DNA of 64,000 nucleotides from assembly GCF_003627755.1 (NCBI RefSeq), contig NZ_CP032696.1, positions 248,001-312,000 on the forward strand, given 5' to 3'. Both the position numbers and the translations under genes were made by a program. Below are positions 1 through 10,952 of the stretch, in pieces (position 1 is the stretch's first letter; each line of letters begins with the position of its first letter). This DNA comes from Rhizobium jaguaris (GTDB lineage Bacteria; Pseudomonadota; Alphaproteobacteria; Rhizobiales; Rhizobiaceae). The notes beneath the pieces are model-generated. The model saw only the letters and a program-made list of their open reading frames with translations. It was not told where the DNA came from and ran no database searches.

Positions 1-83
1 GGTTCTGGCCTGGGGAGACCGCAAGCTAGACTTTGGCGAATTCGCCACGATAAATTGTTGCAACTTGGATCGCGGTGTCGACC

Positions 84-629
84 TCAGTCAGCCAGACCCA
101 GAGTCTCGAAGTGAAACGGGCCGCGCACCCCAGCGGAAAAACGCTCAGCCGCGTTGAGAGCCATTTCCAACCTTTCGCGGGGCGGAGAGCGTGACGATGC
201 AAAGAGCGCGCCCAGTGCAATTTGCTGACCGCATCCGCAGGCGTCAAAGCCATCGATCGCCTCGCCAACCTGATAATCGTCATCGATCCTGAAAAGCCTT
301 CCGGCATAGCCGACGAGGAAGGTGCCGCCGAGCTCGGCATCGTTCTGCCGCCGTGCGTAGCCACCATCTTTCAGGCATTGGCGGAGCGCGTTGACGAACT
401 CCGTCACCATAAAGGCGTACACATCCGTTTCGGGGTGTCTTTTGGGTGGCTTGAAGGAATGTGCCAATAGCTGGCCCATTCTAAACGAAGAGGTAAATCC
501 GAAGAGAAAGTCCTGCTTGCGGAACACCTTGCGATCGGCTCGGACGGTAAGCGAATAGCCGGCCACGCCAGCGCTATCGCCCCCGATATGAACGGATGCG
601 TCGCTGACTAAACCGACAATACATGTCAT
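84..629 (-). CDS. Proteasome-like Ntn-hydrolase (HslV/20S beta-type) protein
   Basis: This 181-residue protein begins Met-Thr-Cys-Ile-Val-Gly, followed by a stretch with the pattern of proteasome-type Ntn hydrolases: an early strand, then AADxxG-like turns (here GGDSAGVAG, about residues 17-25) and R-x-x-x-K-V-F. In the family the residue after the initiator Met can be the nucleophile, and here Thr2 or Cys3 would be available. It lacks the HslV propeptide, and no hslU partner lies in the window. A GAGGAGC ribosome-binding sequence precedes the start. It may be a stand-alone peptidase or an inactive relative; the substrate is unknown. The family call is fairly sure, the activity is not. Confidence 0.65.
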   Translation of the reverse strand: MTCIVGLVSDASVHIGGDSAGVAGYSLTVRADRKVFRKQDFLFGFTSSFRMGQLLAHSFKPPKRHPETDVYAFMVTEFVNALRQCLKDGGYARRQNDAELGGTFLVGYAGRLFRIDDDYQVGEAIDGFDACGCGQQIALGALFASSRSPPRERLEMALNAAERFSAGVRGPFHFETLGLAD

Positions 630-916
630 CCGCGGCTGCTCCTCACGTCGGCTCTCTTTATAAAATCCAATGCGCCATTAGCAGCCGACCAGGATTTGCC
701 GCATTCGCTGCCTCAGGCTCAACCAGCAAACAGCATGCCAACCAGCACACCAACCAGGACACGGCCTCCCGCGGCCGTGACAGCTGCTCCACGGTCTTAC
801 CACTTCCTAGTTGGTCGATGGGATTACCAGACTCTGATGATGCAGGTGCGCTCTCGCCTGAAGCCGCAAGACTTCGTGATGGTTGTTGTTTGATCCAGGG
901 AAGCGGACGTCGGGTT

Positions 917-932
917 TGTTCCGTCCGCGACA
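917..932 (+). promoter_or_regulatory. NifA upstream activator site (reiterated nifH-type promoter)
   Basis: TGT-N10-ACA palindrome (TGTTCCGTCCGCGACA), the consensus NifA binding site. It lies 74 bases before a -24/-12 element and closely resembles the site before nifH at 8257. Confidence 0.75.
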
Positions 933-1006
933 CGGACTTGTTCGGCGAGCTGGCGCAGCCACGCCTAAGCCTTTGATTATCAGGTCATCCACGCTCTTTG
1001 CCGAGC

Positions 1007-1021
1007 TGGCACGGCTTTTGA
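1007..1021 (+). promoter_or_regulatory. Sigma-54 -24/-12 promoter, second copy of nifH type
   Basis: TGGCAC, five bases, then TTGA. This matches the -24/-12 consensus except for A in place of C at the end of the -12 box. The nifH promoter at 8362-8376 carries the same deviation, which suggests common origin. Likely NifA-activated through the site at 917. The next substantial gene downstream is the peptidase at 1667. Confidence 0.7.
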
Positions 1022-1098
1022 AGTTCCTCTGTCGGGAGGTGGTAGGAACGGCCGACCTGTGACGACATCGATGCAACAGGACGCAGAGGAAAGCCATC

Positions 1099-1239
1099 AT
1101 GCCAAGTCTGGCGCAGATCCGCATTCGGCCGGAAAGGCAGATAGCGCCTGGCATCGGAACGTTCGATTGCTCAAGTTGGCGACAATTCTCACAACCGCTT
1201 GGCGCCGCCGCTAATGGGCCTCAGGTTGAATTTCGATGA
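1099..1239 (+). pseudogene. Short 46-codon frame, possible nifH 5' remnant
   Basis: An ATG preceded by GAGGAAA opens a 46-codon frame. Its first nine codons (M-P-S-L-A-Q-I-R-I) are similar at nucleotide level to the beginning of nifH (M-S-A-L-R-Q-I-A-F) and lie at a comparable distance from the copied nifH-type promoter. Similarity fades after about 30 bases. It could be a degenerate nifH start left after a promoter duplication, or an unrelated small protein. No Walker A motif is present, so it is not a functional nitrogenase reductase. Confidence 0.3.
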
Positions 1240-1666
1240 ACATGTGCTTGCCTTACGTTCGCGTTCGCTGGACAAGAACCGACGGCGGCAACCAGCCCTT
1301 CACACGTCAAGCCGCGCCTTTCTCGGCTGCCGTCAGCCAAGCCTTCTCCTTGGAGGAGGGGAGAGGCGCAAATTCCGTGCGGGCTTTCCGCGACCCCAGG
1401 CTAAGGCGATCGGGCGAATGCATGGATCACCGGGATCATCGCCTAGCGGCCATCGAGTGATACCGATTTCTGGCAGGGCGAAATTCATTCGGTGGGCCAA
1501 AAACAGCCGCTTGTTGCCACCACGTTCTCAACGCGGGAGGCTCAGCAACGCAAAAGCAAGCGGAGATAAGACCATCCCCGGACAGATCGTCTGGCGGGTG
1601 CCCGCCATCACAAGTTTACCGCTTCCTCGCACCACGAAATTCTTCTCGATTTGGAGTTGCTCGCAC

Positions 1667-3742
1667 ATGACTGTTATCGATCCTCGCCCGACGCTGAATG
1701 CTCCCGATGACGACCCTTATCTCTGGCTGGAAGACATCGATGGCGAGAAGGCCTTGATTTGGGTCACCGAGCAATCGGCGCGAACGCTGGCACGCTTTGG
1801 CGGGCCGCGGTTCGAAGGAGACCGCGACGTGCTCACAGGGATTTTCGATCGCCCTGACAGGATTGCCTGGATCATGCGCCGCGACAAATACCTCTACAAT
1901 TTCTGGCGAGATGCCGAAAATCCGAGAGGTTTGTGGCGCAGAACAACGCTTGCCGCCTACTTAACGGCAAAGCCGGAGTGGGAGATCGTTCTCGACGTGG
2001 ATGCCCTCGCCAAGACCGAAGGAAAGGACTGGATTTGGGGCGGCGCCTCGGTCGAACCCGGAAGACGTGAAAGAGCCGTCCTTCGCCTGTCGCTCGGTGG
2101 CGGCGATGCGGTCGTGCATCGCGAGTACGATCTAACCGCACGAAGCCTCGTCCCAGACGGCTTCAATCTGCCGGAGGCCAAAGGCCACATCGCCTGGCTC
2201 GATCACGACACTCTTTTGCTTTCCAGTGCTCTTGGCGACGGCATGGCCACGCGCTCCGGCTATGCGCGCACCGTGCGATTATGGAGGCGTGGCGCAGATC
2301 CGCTCACCGCGCCGGTTATCTTCGAGGCGAGTTCCGATTCCATGCTCGTATTCGGCCATCTGGATCGCACCGCGGCGAGCGAACGCGTTTGGTTCACCGA
2401 GCGACGCGCCTTTTTCGATGCAATCGGCTGGATCGGCGACAGGAGCGGTCCGAAGACGCAGATCGATCTTCCTCGAGATGCTAGCTGGGACGTCTTCGGT
2501 GATTGGCTTGCGGTGAAGTTGCGTAACGCATGGACGGTCGCAGGAACGACCCATGCGGCTGACGCGCTGATCGGCATCTCCCTATCCTCATTCATCGCTG
2601 GCGCGCGCAGCTTTACCACGCTCTTTCAACCTGGCAGCAGGTGCGCCCTGCAGTCCTTCTTCTGGAATGACGGAAAGCTCGTCGTATCTCTCCTCGACAA
2701 TCTCATCCCGCGCTTCGATATGGTCACGCCCGGACGACGGGATTGGACGCGCCGAACCTTGGACACCATGCCCGATGCGACGACCGTTCGAGCCTGGCCG
2801 TTCGATGCGGAAGTTCACGAGCGTAATGGAGAAGTCCTCGTTTCGGCCGAAGATCCGGTGACGCCAGCGCAGCTTCTCTTGTTCAATCTCAACGGGGCGG
2901 CGAGTCTCGGCTCGCCCGTGGTCCTGAAACGCGATCCAGAGAATTTCGACGCATCCGGACTGGTGGCCACGCGTCACGAGGCGGTTTCGACGGATGGTGA
3001 GATGATCCCCTATACACAGGTCGGCCCGGAGAACGCAAATGGAGAGGCGCCGGTTCACCTCACCGCATATGGCGGATACGGCAAATCGGTTCTGCCCCGC
3101 TACAACTCCGCGATAGGCAAGCTGTGGCTTGAACCCGGCGGCACGAGCGTGGTGGCCAACATCCGCGGCGGCGGCGAGTTCGGTACACGCTGGCACGAGG
3201 CTGGACGAAGGGCCGGTAGGCGTCTTGCCCATGACGATTTCGCCGCCGTGGCTGCCGACCTGGTGCGCCGGGGTGTCACACGCCCAGAGCGGATCGCCGC
3301 AGAGGGCGGTTCAAATGGCGGCCTCCTGATCGCCAACATGTTGACCCGCTATCCCGAGCGTTTCGGCGCGCTCTTCTGCACCGTCCCAGTTCTCGACCTG
3401 CGTCGTTACACGAAGCTCCTCGCCGGTGCGAGCTGGATCGACGAAAAGGGTGATCCCGACAAGCCGGAGGATTGGGCCTTTCTCAGTCAAATGTCTGCCT
3501 ATCACACAGCCGAAGCAGAGCGATCCTACCCGCCCATCCTGCTCGCCACCAGGAGACAGGACGACCGCGTCCACCCGGGGCACGCACGTAAGATGGCTGC
3601 AAAGCTGCAGGCACTCGGCTGCCCTGCCTACTTCTACGAAGCTGAGGTCGGCGGTCATACCCCCGGGCCGAACAATCGCGAGCGGGCGGCCTTCATTGCC
3701 CTTGGTTATAGTTTCCTTCGCGATGCAATCGGTTTTCTATAG
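1667..3742 (+). CDS. Prolyl oligopeptidase family serine peptidase (S9)
   Basis: Predicted 691-residue peptidase that would cleave short peptides after proline or related residues. The first half looks like the beta-propeller domain and opens with the typical D-P-Y-x-W-L-E-D motif. The second half is an alpha/beta-hydrolase with the nucleophile in GGSNGG (around residue 550), an aspartate in R-Q-D-D-R-V-H and a histidine in GGHTPG, so the catalytic triad is complete. The reading frame is open further upstream, but the ATG at 1667 was chosen because family homology begins there and GGAG precedes it. No signal peptide is visible, so it is probably cytoplasmic. It is the first full gene after the copied nifH-type promoter at 1007-1021, about 645 bases away. 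Prolyl oligopeptidase genes are known on other rhizobial symbiotic plasmids, for example NGR234. Confidence 0.88.
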   Translation: MTVIDPRPTLNAPDDDPYLWLEDIDGEKALIWVTEQSARTLARFGGPRFEGDRDVLTGIFDRPDRIAWIMRRDKYLYNFWRDAENPRGLWRRTTLAAYLTAKPEWEIVLDVDALAKTEGKDWIWGGASVEPGRRERAVLRLSLGGGDAVVHREYDLTARSLVPDGFNLPEAKGHIAWLDHDTLLLSSALGDGMATRSGYARTVRLWRRGADPLTAPVIFEASSDSMLVFGHLDRTAASERVWFTERRAFFDAIGWIGDRSGPKTQIDLPRDASWDVFGDWLAVKLRNAWTVAGTTHAADALIGISLSSFIAGARSFTTLFQPGSRCALQSFFWNDGKLVVSLLDNLIPRFDMVTPGRRDWTRRTLDTMPDATTVRAWPFDAEVHERNGEVLVSAEDPVTPAQLLLFNLNGAASLGSPVVLKRDPENFDASGLVATRHEAVSTDGEMIPYTQVGPENANGEAPVHLTAYGGYGKSVLPRYNSAIGKLWLEPGGTSVVANIRGGGEFGTRWHEAGRRAGRRLAHDDFAAVAADLVRRGVTRPERIAAEGGSNGGLLIANMLTRYPERFGALFCTVPVLDLRRYTKLLAGASWIDEKGDPDKPEDWAFLSQMSAYHTAEAERSYPPILLATRRQDDRVHPGHARKMAAKLQALGCPAYFYEAEVGGHTPGPNNRERAAFIALGYSFLRDAIGFL

Positions 3743-4092
3743 GGTCCGTCTGGAGGAGGGATCGACCTAAATCGGGGGCAAGTGCCTTGGTCATGAGCGA
3801 TGTAATCGGCCGTTCGGCCAAGATGACGGCGCTTTATAAGTCGGTGAACGAGACCGGCTTCCTCGATTGCAGCATGGTTCAACGAAATTGGCATCGCCGT
3901 CAATTGTCCTGTCTTCTCTGCGATGTGCTCGCGCCGGCGGCTGACGTTTGAGAGATCCTTAAGTGAGGCGAGGCCGCCTTTCTCCGTGCATCCGATCTGA
4001 ACAGGCTCATGTTCAAGCATGCTTCCTCAGGAAAGCGCATGGCGTTCTGGACGCGGTCGGTCCTTTCAGCATCAAAACCATAGGGACGCGCA
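3743..4092. other. Intergenic, no supported gene
   Basis: About 350 bases between the peptidase and the amidohydrolase remnant. A 50-codon frame starts at 3793, but I recognise no family in it and see no clear promoter or terminator. Confidence 0.5.
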
Positions 4093-4596
4093 ATGCCGCC
4101 AATCATTATCCCCAATGCTCCCATCGTGGATGGGAGCGCGGACCGCGCTGCGCATCTGGTTGATGTACTGCTGACGGATGGACGTGTTGTCGAAGTCGGA
4201 GAGCGAGTAAACGCGCCGCTAGGCGCCCACGTCTTCGACGCAGCGGGACACTTCGTCATGCCAGGCCTGATCGATTGTCACGTGCATGTCGCGGCCGCGA
4301 CCGCAAACCTTGCAGTCAATGCTATGCTGCCCAACACTCTCGCTGCGCTCTACTGCAAATACCCGCGCGGAATGCTTGGCCGCGGCTTTACGGCAGTTCG
4401 CGACATGGGCGGCGCTGATTAAGCGTTGGTGGAAGCTGTTCATCGCGTTCGTCTGCCAGTACCGTGGATGCGAGCGGCTCGAACACGTCGAAATCCGCTG
4501 TGTCGGCGGCGTAACCGCGTGGGCAATTTTCGGCGCCGTCACGACGGTGTGCTGCAAAAGTTACAAGACCGTAATAAAGCAGGCGTCTGCAATTAA
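4093..4596 (+). pseudogene. Amidohydrolase (imidazolonepropionase-like) N-terminal remnant
   Basis: The first 109 codons encode the start of a metal-dependent amidohydrolase. They contain a short beta-sandwich segment and the metal-binding H-x-H motif in PGLIDCHVHV (about residues 57-66), then RGFTAVRDMGG, typical of the prolidase/imidazolonepropionase-like branch. A TAA stop at 4420 replaces a codon within the conserved G-G-A-D-x-x-L-x-E-A-V stretch. The same frame carries on for some residues (A-L-V-E-A-V) before similarity is lost, so the gene is broken by a nonsense change and then truncated. The remaining catalytic His and Asp are absent. From 4597 to 4920 I see no gene. Confidence 0.65.
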
Positions 4597-4920
4597 TTGC
4601 ATCACTTCCATCGAAGGCGCCTTGTCGCATGATCGCCCGACATCCGTTACTCGGACACTTTCGCCCGCGCCGGAGTTGGTAACACGCGGCGACACGTCAA
4701 TTTCGCTTTTGAAAGTGAGACAATACGCTCAGAAGCAACCGGAGTGGGCCCTTAGACGTTTCCTTCAACTCCGCCCCGACCTAAGACACAGCGAATGCGC
4801 GGCCGGGGAGGGGGATTGCAAGGCCCCGACCGCCAGATATGACGGTCGCAGTGCATTCCAGTTAAGCTGTCCGACATTGCGGCCGGTCAGAACTGGATCG
4901 GCGCCTGAACGGCTGCCTGT

Positions 4921-5886
4921 CTAGCGAAGCACCGGTTCTCCGTGGAAGCGGCGCTTTGATGGTTTTGAGACGCCAAATCCGACCTCCATCATCAAGCGCG
5001 GCCTCTGTTTTGCCAAGGTGCCCATATGAAAGCCAAAAGGATCCTCGACGAAGCCAGAACCCGCTTTGCCGGTCAAAGTGATGGCATTTTCTTCGCCATA
5101 GAAATCCAGCACCTCATGCGCCGGATGGCCGACCAGCAGAGTCAACTGATGCTTCAAACGCCGACGGTTGTGGCTGCCGCGCACATAGACATGCGGGCCG
5201 GAATCGGCATCGACGTCGGAAAGATAAAAGAAGAACTTCAGCATTCGCCAATCATCAAGATCGAAGTGAAACTTGAAGGAAGCGCGGCTCAGATCCGCAT
5301 CCGAGGCTTTTTTTGTTGGAAAGCTCCACCACGTCCGCGTGGTGATCAATCTTGCATTGCCACCGAGATAATGCCTTGCCACGTCCAGAAGCAGCGGATC
5401 TTGCTGAACGGCGACGACGGCGTCACATCGTAAAACCCGTTCGTAATGGTGGCCGCTCAGTATCGTGCGACCGAGCCATTGCTCGGTTTCGGTATGGTCA
5501 CCAGCCAGAAATTCAAGCCTGCGGTCGAAATTGCCGAAGCAGGGCGTCTCATGTCCAAAACGTGCAATTTCCTCGTGAATTGCGGTTGGTAGGGTCAAGC
5601 CGGCAAATATGCCCGTTTGTCTCAGTTCGGCTGCGATCGTCTTTGCGCTGAGATCGCCAAACATCGAGGGCTTGCGACTTTCCGGCCGCGGCACTGGTCT
5701 TGCGGTCAGCCAATGCGCCTTGCGCAACGGCATCGTGCGCGCCAGCAGGAACATTGGGAGCCAAGCCGGGTTCTCTCGCATATCCGTCAGATAGGTTGGA
5801 ATTCGGGACGCGATGCGGCGAAATACGCCGCCGTTGCGCGCGATCGTTTCGAGGTCCTTCGGATTGGAGTTTGCGGAACTGAGCAT
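4921..5886 (-). CDS. PhyH-type Fe(II)/2-oxoglutarate dioxygenase family protein
   Basis: About 321 residues. It resembles the phytanoyl-CoA dioxygenase (PhyH) superfamily of cytoplasmic non-haem iron hydroxylases. The putative iron ligands are the H-x-D pair in FKFHFDLDDW (around residue 205) and a distal histidine in GFHMGT (around residue 285). Between them lies the usual DADSGPHVYVRGSHN turn. An arginine in K-Q-R-P-R-L could hold 2-oxoglutarate. Two starts are possible, at 5901 and 5886. The latter has AAAGG seven bases upstream and is preferred. The gene is isolated on the minus strand, about 1 kb downstream of the leftward-facing nod-box-like sequence at 6942-6989. The substrate cannot be inferred. 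Confidence 0.75.
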   Translation of the reverse strand: MLSSANSNPKDLETIARNGGVFRRIASRIPTYLTDMRENPAWLPMFLLARTMPLRKAHWLTARPVPRPESRKPSMFGDLSAKTIAAELRQTGIFAGLTLPTAIHEEIARFGHETPCFGNFDRRLEFLAGDHTETEQWLGRTILSGHHYERVLRCDAVVAVQQDPLLLDVARHYLGGNARLITTRTWWSFPTKKASDADLSRASFKFHFDLDDWRMLKFFFYLSDVDADSGPHVYVRGSHNRRRLKHQLTLLVGHPAHEVLDFYGEENAITLTGKAGSGFVEDPFGFHMGTLAKQRPRLMMEVGFGVSKPSKRRFHGEPVLR

Positions 5887-6321
5887 TCGATGGCCTTTCA
5901 TGGATGATAGAATTTTCCGGTGCCGGCAAGAACCTCCGCGCGAATGGTGTTATCCTCGGCAAACTTAAGTGTTCCTGTTCGATGCTTCGAAAAACCCGCG
6001 AAATCAACGGGCCGTTTTTGCAATCGACCGGGCGACGGAATATTCAAACGCGGCATGCTCTCGCACGCCGCGTTTGTTGTTCTCTTCCAGGGTAGGATTC
6101 GTTCAAGGGAATGTGTCGTTGCTCCTCTCATCGAAACCAGATTTGATACCCCAGAATTGATATCAAAGTCAGTTGGACCTAGACCAATGAACGAAAGTCC
6201 GGGGCATCGACTTTGATTCCATGTCTCAACAATATCTCTCCTCATGTTACTCGTGCCAAATGCGCGAATGCGATCAAAGTCGCAGGCATTGGGGCCCACC
6301 CCTTATTACCGCGTTGTTTTG

Positions 6322-6353
6322 AGCCGCCCATCGATTGGCGGCTTGCTTTTGTT
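6322..6353 (+). terminator. Possible rho-independent hairpin
   Basis: AGCCGCC and GGCGGCT form a seven-base-pair stem around an eight-base loop, followed by TGCTTTTGTT. No plus-strand gene ends just before it, so its role is unclear. Confidence 0.35.
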
Positions 6354-6941
6354 ACTCCAATGCCCCACAGGCTTGGCAAATGGATTGTTTGGATGGAGCT
6401 CATTCACGACATGAATAATTCTAGACATAGCTCCACGATTGGAAGGTTACCGCGGACTGCTATCTACGCGTGATGCTAAGCGACACCGGCGTTTGGGCAT
6501 GGCATTTTCTTGTTGAAGATCCCCGCCGAATATCAGATAGCCCAGGCGTTTAGGAGCGGTGGATAGAGCGGGTCCTAGATTTTCCCTGAACGCGCTCTCG
6601 GTGATCAACCCCTTTGGCGAACCGTTTTGCTGAAGAGGCAGTTGGTATGTTCTCCCGCGCCGGTTTGCCACGATCGCGCCGGCATTCTTGGAGTAACGAA
6701 GCGAATGTTTTCCGGCGATCGCGTGGGGCCGGAGCCCTTTAATGTCAAGGTTCTGGCTTGGTTCGAAATTTTAGCCCCACCTCGCAATGCCCGGAGCCGT
6801 GCCTTGATAAGCGACCTCTCGAAACGCCCAACGAGGCAGACCTGATGCAAACTCTCAGACCGGCATCCTTTCGTTTCGGCCGAACCCCCACGCAAATGTG
6901 CACTCGATGTACTTGATTTCGGCCAATTTATATTCTTTCAA

Positions 6942-6989
6942 TGGGCATGATGATCGATGGCATGGATGGCATGCGTCCACGCTATGGAT
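6942..6989 (-). promoter_or_regulatory. nod-box-like sequence, leftward orientation
   Basis: Read on the minus strand from 6989, the sequence begins ATCCATAGCGTGGACG, then GCCATCCA, then CATCGAT. This matches the first two thirds of the nod box consensus (ATC-N9-GAT half-sites) with few changes; the distal third is degenerate. It lies just upstream of and almost touching the nodD start, the usual place for a divergent nod box bound by NodD. Its promoter would face the PhyH-type gene at 4921-5886. Confidence 0.6.
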
Positions 6990-6999
6990 GAAGGAAAAC

Positions 7000-7974
7000 A
7001 TGCGTTTTAAAGGCCTTGATCTAAATCTCCTCGTCGTGCTTGACGCGCTCATGACCGAGCGTAACCTTACGGCAGCCGCACGCAGCATCAATCTCAGCCA
7101 GCCGGCAATGAGCGCGGCCGTCGCCCGGCTGCGGACATATTTCCGCGACGAGCTCTTTACGATGGCTGGCCGTGAACTTGTCCCAACGCCGCGTGCGGAA
7201 AGGCTCGCTTCGCCAGTCCGCGAGGCTTTGCTCTATATCCAGCTCTCCATTATTTCCTGGGAGCCGTTTGATCCCGCTCAATCTGATCGTTGCTTCAGGA
7301 TCATCCTCTCCGACTACGTCACGCTTGTGTTTTTTGAAATGGTCGTTGAGCGCGTGGCGCGGGAGGCTCCCGGCGTCAGCTTCGAATTTCTGCCTGTTTC
7401 CGACGATTTCGAGGAGCTCCTCCGGCGCGGCGATGTCGACTTTCTCATTATGCCGGAAGTGTTCATGTCGAAACATCCGCATGCCGCACTGTTCGATGAC
7501 ATATTCGTGTGCGTAACCTGCGGGACGAACAAACAGCTGTCCGAGCCATTTACATTCGAGCAATACATGTCGATGGGCCATGTAGCGGTCAAGTTCGGAA
7601 ATACGCGCAAGCCGGCCATCGACGAGTGGTATTTGCACGAGCACGGTTTCAAGAGACGTGTTGAGGTCGTCGTACAGTCCTTCAGCATGATCCCGCCCAT
7701 GTTGTCGGGTACCAACCGCATTGGGACCATGCCTCTGCGGCTCGCGCAATATTGTGCAAAAACGACGCCCCTGCGGATCGTCGAGCTCCCGCTGCCGATC
7801 CCCGCATTGACAGAGGCCGTCCAATGGCCCGCGCTTCACAATACCGATCCGGCAAGCCTCTGGATGCGGGAGACGTTAATGCAGGAGGGGGCTCGCATGG
7901 TTTCGCCGCGCGTCACGGAACATCAAAGCGCTCCGAGAACTAAGCCCGGTCGTTTCAAAGTCTCCGCCGGGTGA
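7000..7974 (+). CDS. nodD: NodD, LysR-type regulator of nodulation genes
   Basis: A 324-residue LysR-family protein that binds nod boxes and activates nod operons with plant flavonoids. The start [17 protein letters not shown] is the hallmark of NodD, followed by the helix-turn-helix (about residues 18-60, [19 protein letters not shown]) and a ligand-binding C-terminal domain. The ATG at 7000 is preceded by AAGGA. The in-frame starts further upstream (from 6898) would run through the nod-box-like element and lack NodD similarity. The C-terminus carries a short basic extension. No nod structural genes are in the window. The nod-box-like site at 6942-6989 suggests autoregulation or divergent control. 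Which nodD paralogue this is cannot be told. Confidence 0.93.
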   Translation: MRFKGLDLNLLVVLDALMTERNLTAAARSINLSQPAMSAAVARLRTYFRDELFTMAGRELVPTPRAERLASPVREALLYIQLSIISWEPFDPAQSDRCFRIILSDYVTLVFFEMVVERVAREAPGVSFEFLPVSDDFEELLRRGDVDFLIMPEVFMSKHPHAALFDDIFVCVTCGTNKQLSEPFTFEQYMSMGHVAVKFGNTRKPAIDEWYLHEHGFKRRVEVVVQSFSMIPPMLSGTNRIGTMPLRLAQYCAKTTPLRIVELPLPIPALTEAVQWPALHNTDPASLWMRETLMQEGARMVSPRVTEHQSAPRTKPGRFKVSAG

Positions 7975-8256
7975 AAACACTGCTCGTTTCACGCAGCTGC
8001 GACGTGCGCAAAGCCGGCGAATAGTTCCGGTGTCTCAGCCTACACTCGACGGCCGGCAATGACGATTGCCGTGCTCATGCAGATGTCCGCGTTTTGCCGC
8101 TCCACCTGATACGAATGGAGATCGCACGCTACGCCTCTTCTTTGCTGAGGAACGCGAAGCTCGCTGATCCTGCTGCTGGTCGCTGCGAATCTGCGGCACC
8201 CCGATCGTCAGCCTTTATCGGCTTCAGGTAAGGCCTCCGACACCCTGCGTCCGATT

Positions 8257-8272
8257 TGTCGGACCCGCGACA
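8257..8272 (+). promoter_or_regulatory. NifA upstream activator site of nifH
   Basis: Exact TGT-N10-ACA palindrome (TGTCGGACCCGCGACA), 89 bases before the -24/-12 element, a normal distance for NifA acting with DNA looping. Confidence 0.88.
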
Positions 8273-8312
8273 CAGGCTTGTCCACTCCGGCCTTTTGTTT
8301 TCTTCAGCCTAA

Positions 8313-9341
<1,029 letters not shown>

Positions 9342-9356
9342 CTGCCGCTTTCGACA

Positions 9357-9387
9357 GGACGCGCCGGCGCCCCAACCCGGCGCGTCC
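9357..9387 (+). terminator. nifH-nifD intercistronic hairpin
   Basis: A perfect 11-base-pair GC stem (9357-9367 with 9377-9387) and a nine-base loop, without a U-run. In nif operons such structures protect or partially terminate the nifH message so that more NifH than NifDK is made. That role is inferred here. Confidence 0.7.
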
Positions 9388-9447
9388 TTCCCCGAGAACG
9401 CGCCTTTGCGCGCGGCATCAACCGAACCTTAAAAGAGGGCAGGCCCA

Positions 9448-10950
9448 ATGAGCCTCGACTACGAGAATGACGGCGCTTTGCATGAAAAGCTCATCGCGGA
9501 CGTGCTGTCGCAGTATCCGGACAAAGCGGCCAAGCGCCGCAACAAGCACCTCAGTGTTGCAACGGGTGGAGAAGGGGCCGACGAGGAGGACAACGTCCTT
9601 TCCGAATGCAGCGTCAAATCGAATATCAAATCCATTCCGGGCGTCATGACGATCCGCGGCTGCGCCTATGCTGGTTCCAAAGGTGTCGTGTGGGGTCCGA
9701 TCAAGGATATGGTCCATATCTCACACGGGCCCGTCGGTTGCGGCCAATATTCCTGGTCGCAGCGTCGCAATTATTATGTCGGCACGACAGGGATCGACAC
9801 CTTCGTGACGATGCAGTTCACCTCCGACTTCCAGGAAAAAGACATCGTTTTTGGCGGCGACAAGCGGTTGGAAAAGATCATTGATGAGATCCAGGAATTA
9901 TTCCCGCTGAACAATGGCGTCACCGTTCAGTCCGAATGCCCGATCGGTCTGATTGGCGACGACATCGAGGCGGTATCGCGCAAGAAGGCGAACGAATACG
10001 AAAAGACGATCGTACCGGTGCGCTGCGAGGGCTTCCGCGGCGTATCGCAATCCCTTGGCCATCATATCGCCAACGATTCCATCCGCGACTGGGTTTTTGA
10101 CAAGGGGGGTGTCGAGTTCGAGGCGGGTCCCTACGACATCAATGTCGTTGGCGATTACAATATCGGCGGCGACGCCTGGGCCACGCGCATCCTCCTGGAG
10201 GAGATGGGGTTGCGCGTGGTCGGCAACTGGTCGGGAGATGCCACGCTTGCCGAAGTGGAGCGTGCGCCCAAGGCCAAGCTCAACCTCATCCACTGCTACC
10301 GGTCGATGAACTACATCTGCCGGCACATGGAGGAAAAATACGGCATCCCGTGGATGGAATACAATTTCTTTGGTCCCTCGCAGATCGACGCCTCCCTGCG
10401 CAAGATTGCCAAGCATTTCGGGCCGGAAATCGAGGAAAAGACCGAAAGAGTCATCGCCAAGTACCGGCCTTTGGTCGATGCCGTCATCGCCAAATACCGG
10501 CCGCGCCTCGAAGGCAAGACGGTGATGCTCTACATCGGCGGTTTGCGCCCTCGTCACGTGGTCACGGCCTACGAGGATCTCGGCATGGAGATCGTCGGCA
10601 CAGGCTACGAGTTCGGCCATAACGACGACTATCAGCGCACCGGCCACTACGTAAAAAAAGGCACGCTCATCTATGACGACGTGAGCGGTTACGAACTGGA
10701 AAAGTTCATCGAGGGAATTCGTCCCGATCTCGTTGGCTCCGGTATCAAAGAAAAGTACCCGGTGCAGAAGATGGGCATCCCGTTCCGACAGATGCATTCG
10801 TGGGATTATTCCGGCCCGTATCATGGCTACGACGGCTTTGCGATCTTCGCCAAGGACATGGATCTCGCCATCAATAATCCAGTCTGGGATCTCTACGACG
10901 CCCCCTGGAAAAAAAAGGCCGCGCCGGCTGAGGCGGTTGCGGCCGAATGA
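9448..10950 (+). CDS. nifD: Nitrogenase molybdenum-iron protein alpha chain
   Basis: A 500-residue NifD, half of the MoFe protein that reduces N2. The P-cluster cysteines are visible in GCAYAGSK (about residue 70), PVGCGQYSW and [11 protein letters not shown]. The FeMo-cofactor ligands are the Cys in [10 protein letters not shown] and the His in [16 protein letters not shown] near the C-terminus. The start at 9448 has AAAAGAGGGCAGG upstream. It sits 106 bases after nifH, past the hairpin, and is presumably co-transcribed from the nifH promoter. Confidence 0.98.
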   Translation: MSLDYENDGALHEKLIADVLSQYPDKAAKRRNKHLSVATGGEGADEEDNVLSECSVKSNIKSIPGVMTIRGCAYAGSKGVVWGPIKDMVHISHGPVGCGQYSWSQRRNYYVGTTGIDTFVTMQFTSDFQEKDIVFGGDKRLEKIIDEIQELFPLNNGVTVQSECPIGLIGDDIEAVSRKKANEYEKTIVPVRCEGFRGVSQSLGHHIANDSIRDWVFDKGGVEFEAGPYDINVVGDYNIGGDAWATRILLEEMGLRVVGNWSGDATLAEVERAPKAKLNLIHCYRSMNYICRHMEEKYGIPWMEYNFFGPSQIDASLRKIAKHFGPEIEEKTERVIAKYRPLVDAVIAKYRPRLEGKTVMLYIGGLRPRHVVTAYEDLGMEIVGTGYEFGHNDDYQRTGHYVKKGTLIYDDVSGYELEKFIEGIRPDLVGSGIKEKYPVQKMGIPFRQMHSWDYSGPYHGYDGFAIFAKDMDLAINNPVWDLYDAPWKKKAAPAEAVAAE

Positions 10951-10952
10951 GG

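Noticed and set aside
1199..1666. N-terminal extension of the peptidase from 1199
   Set aside because: The added 156 residues have no similarity to S9 peptidases and lie before a better ribosome-binding site at 1653.
2588..3232. 214-codon minus-strand frame in the peptidase gene
   Set aside because: Fully inside the S9 peptidase coding sequence, low complexity, no recognisable protein.
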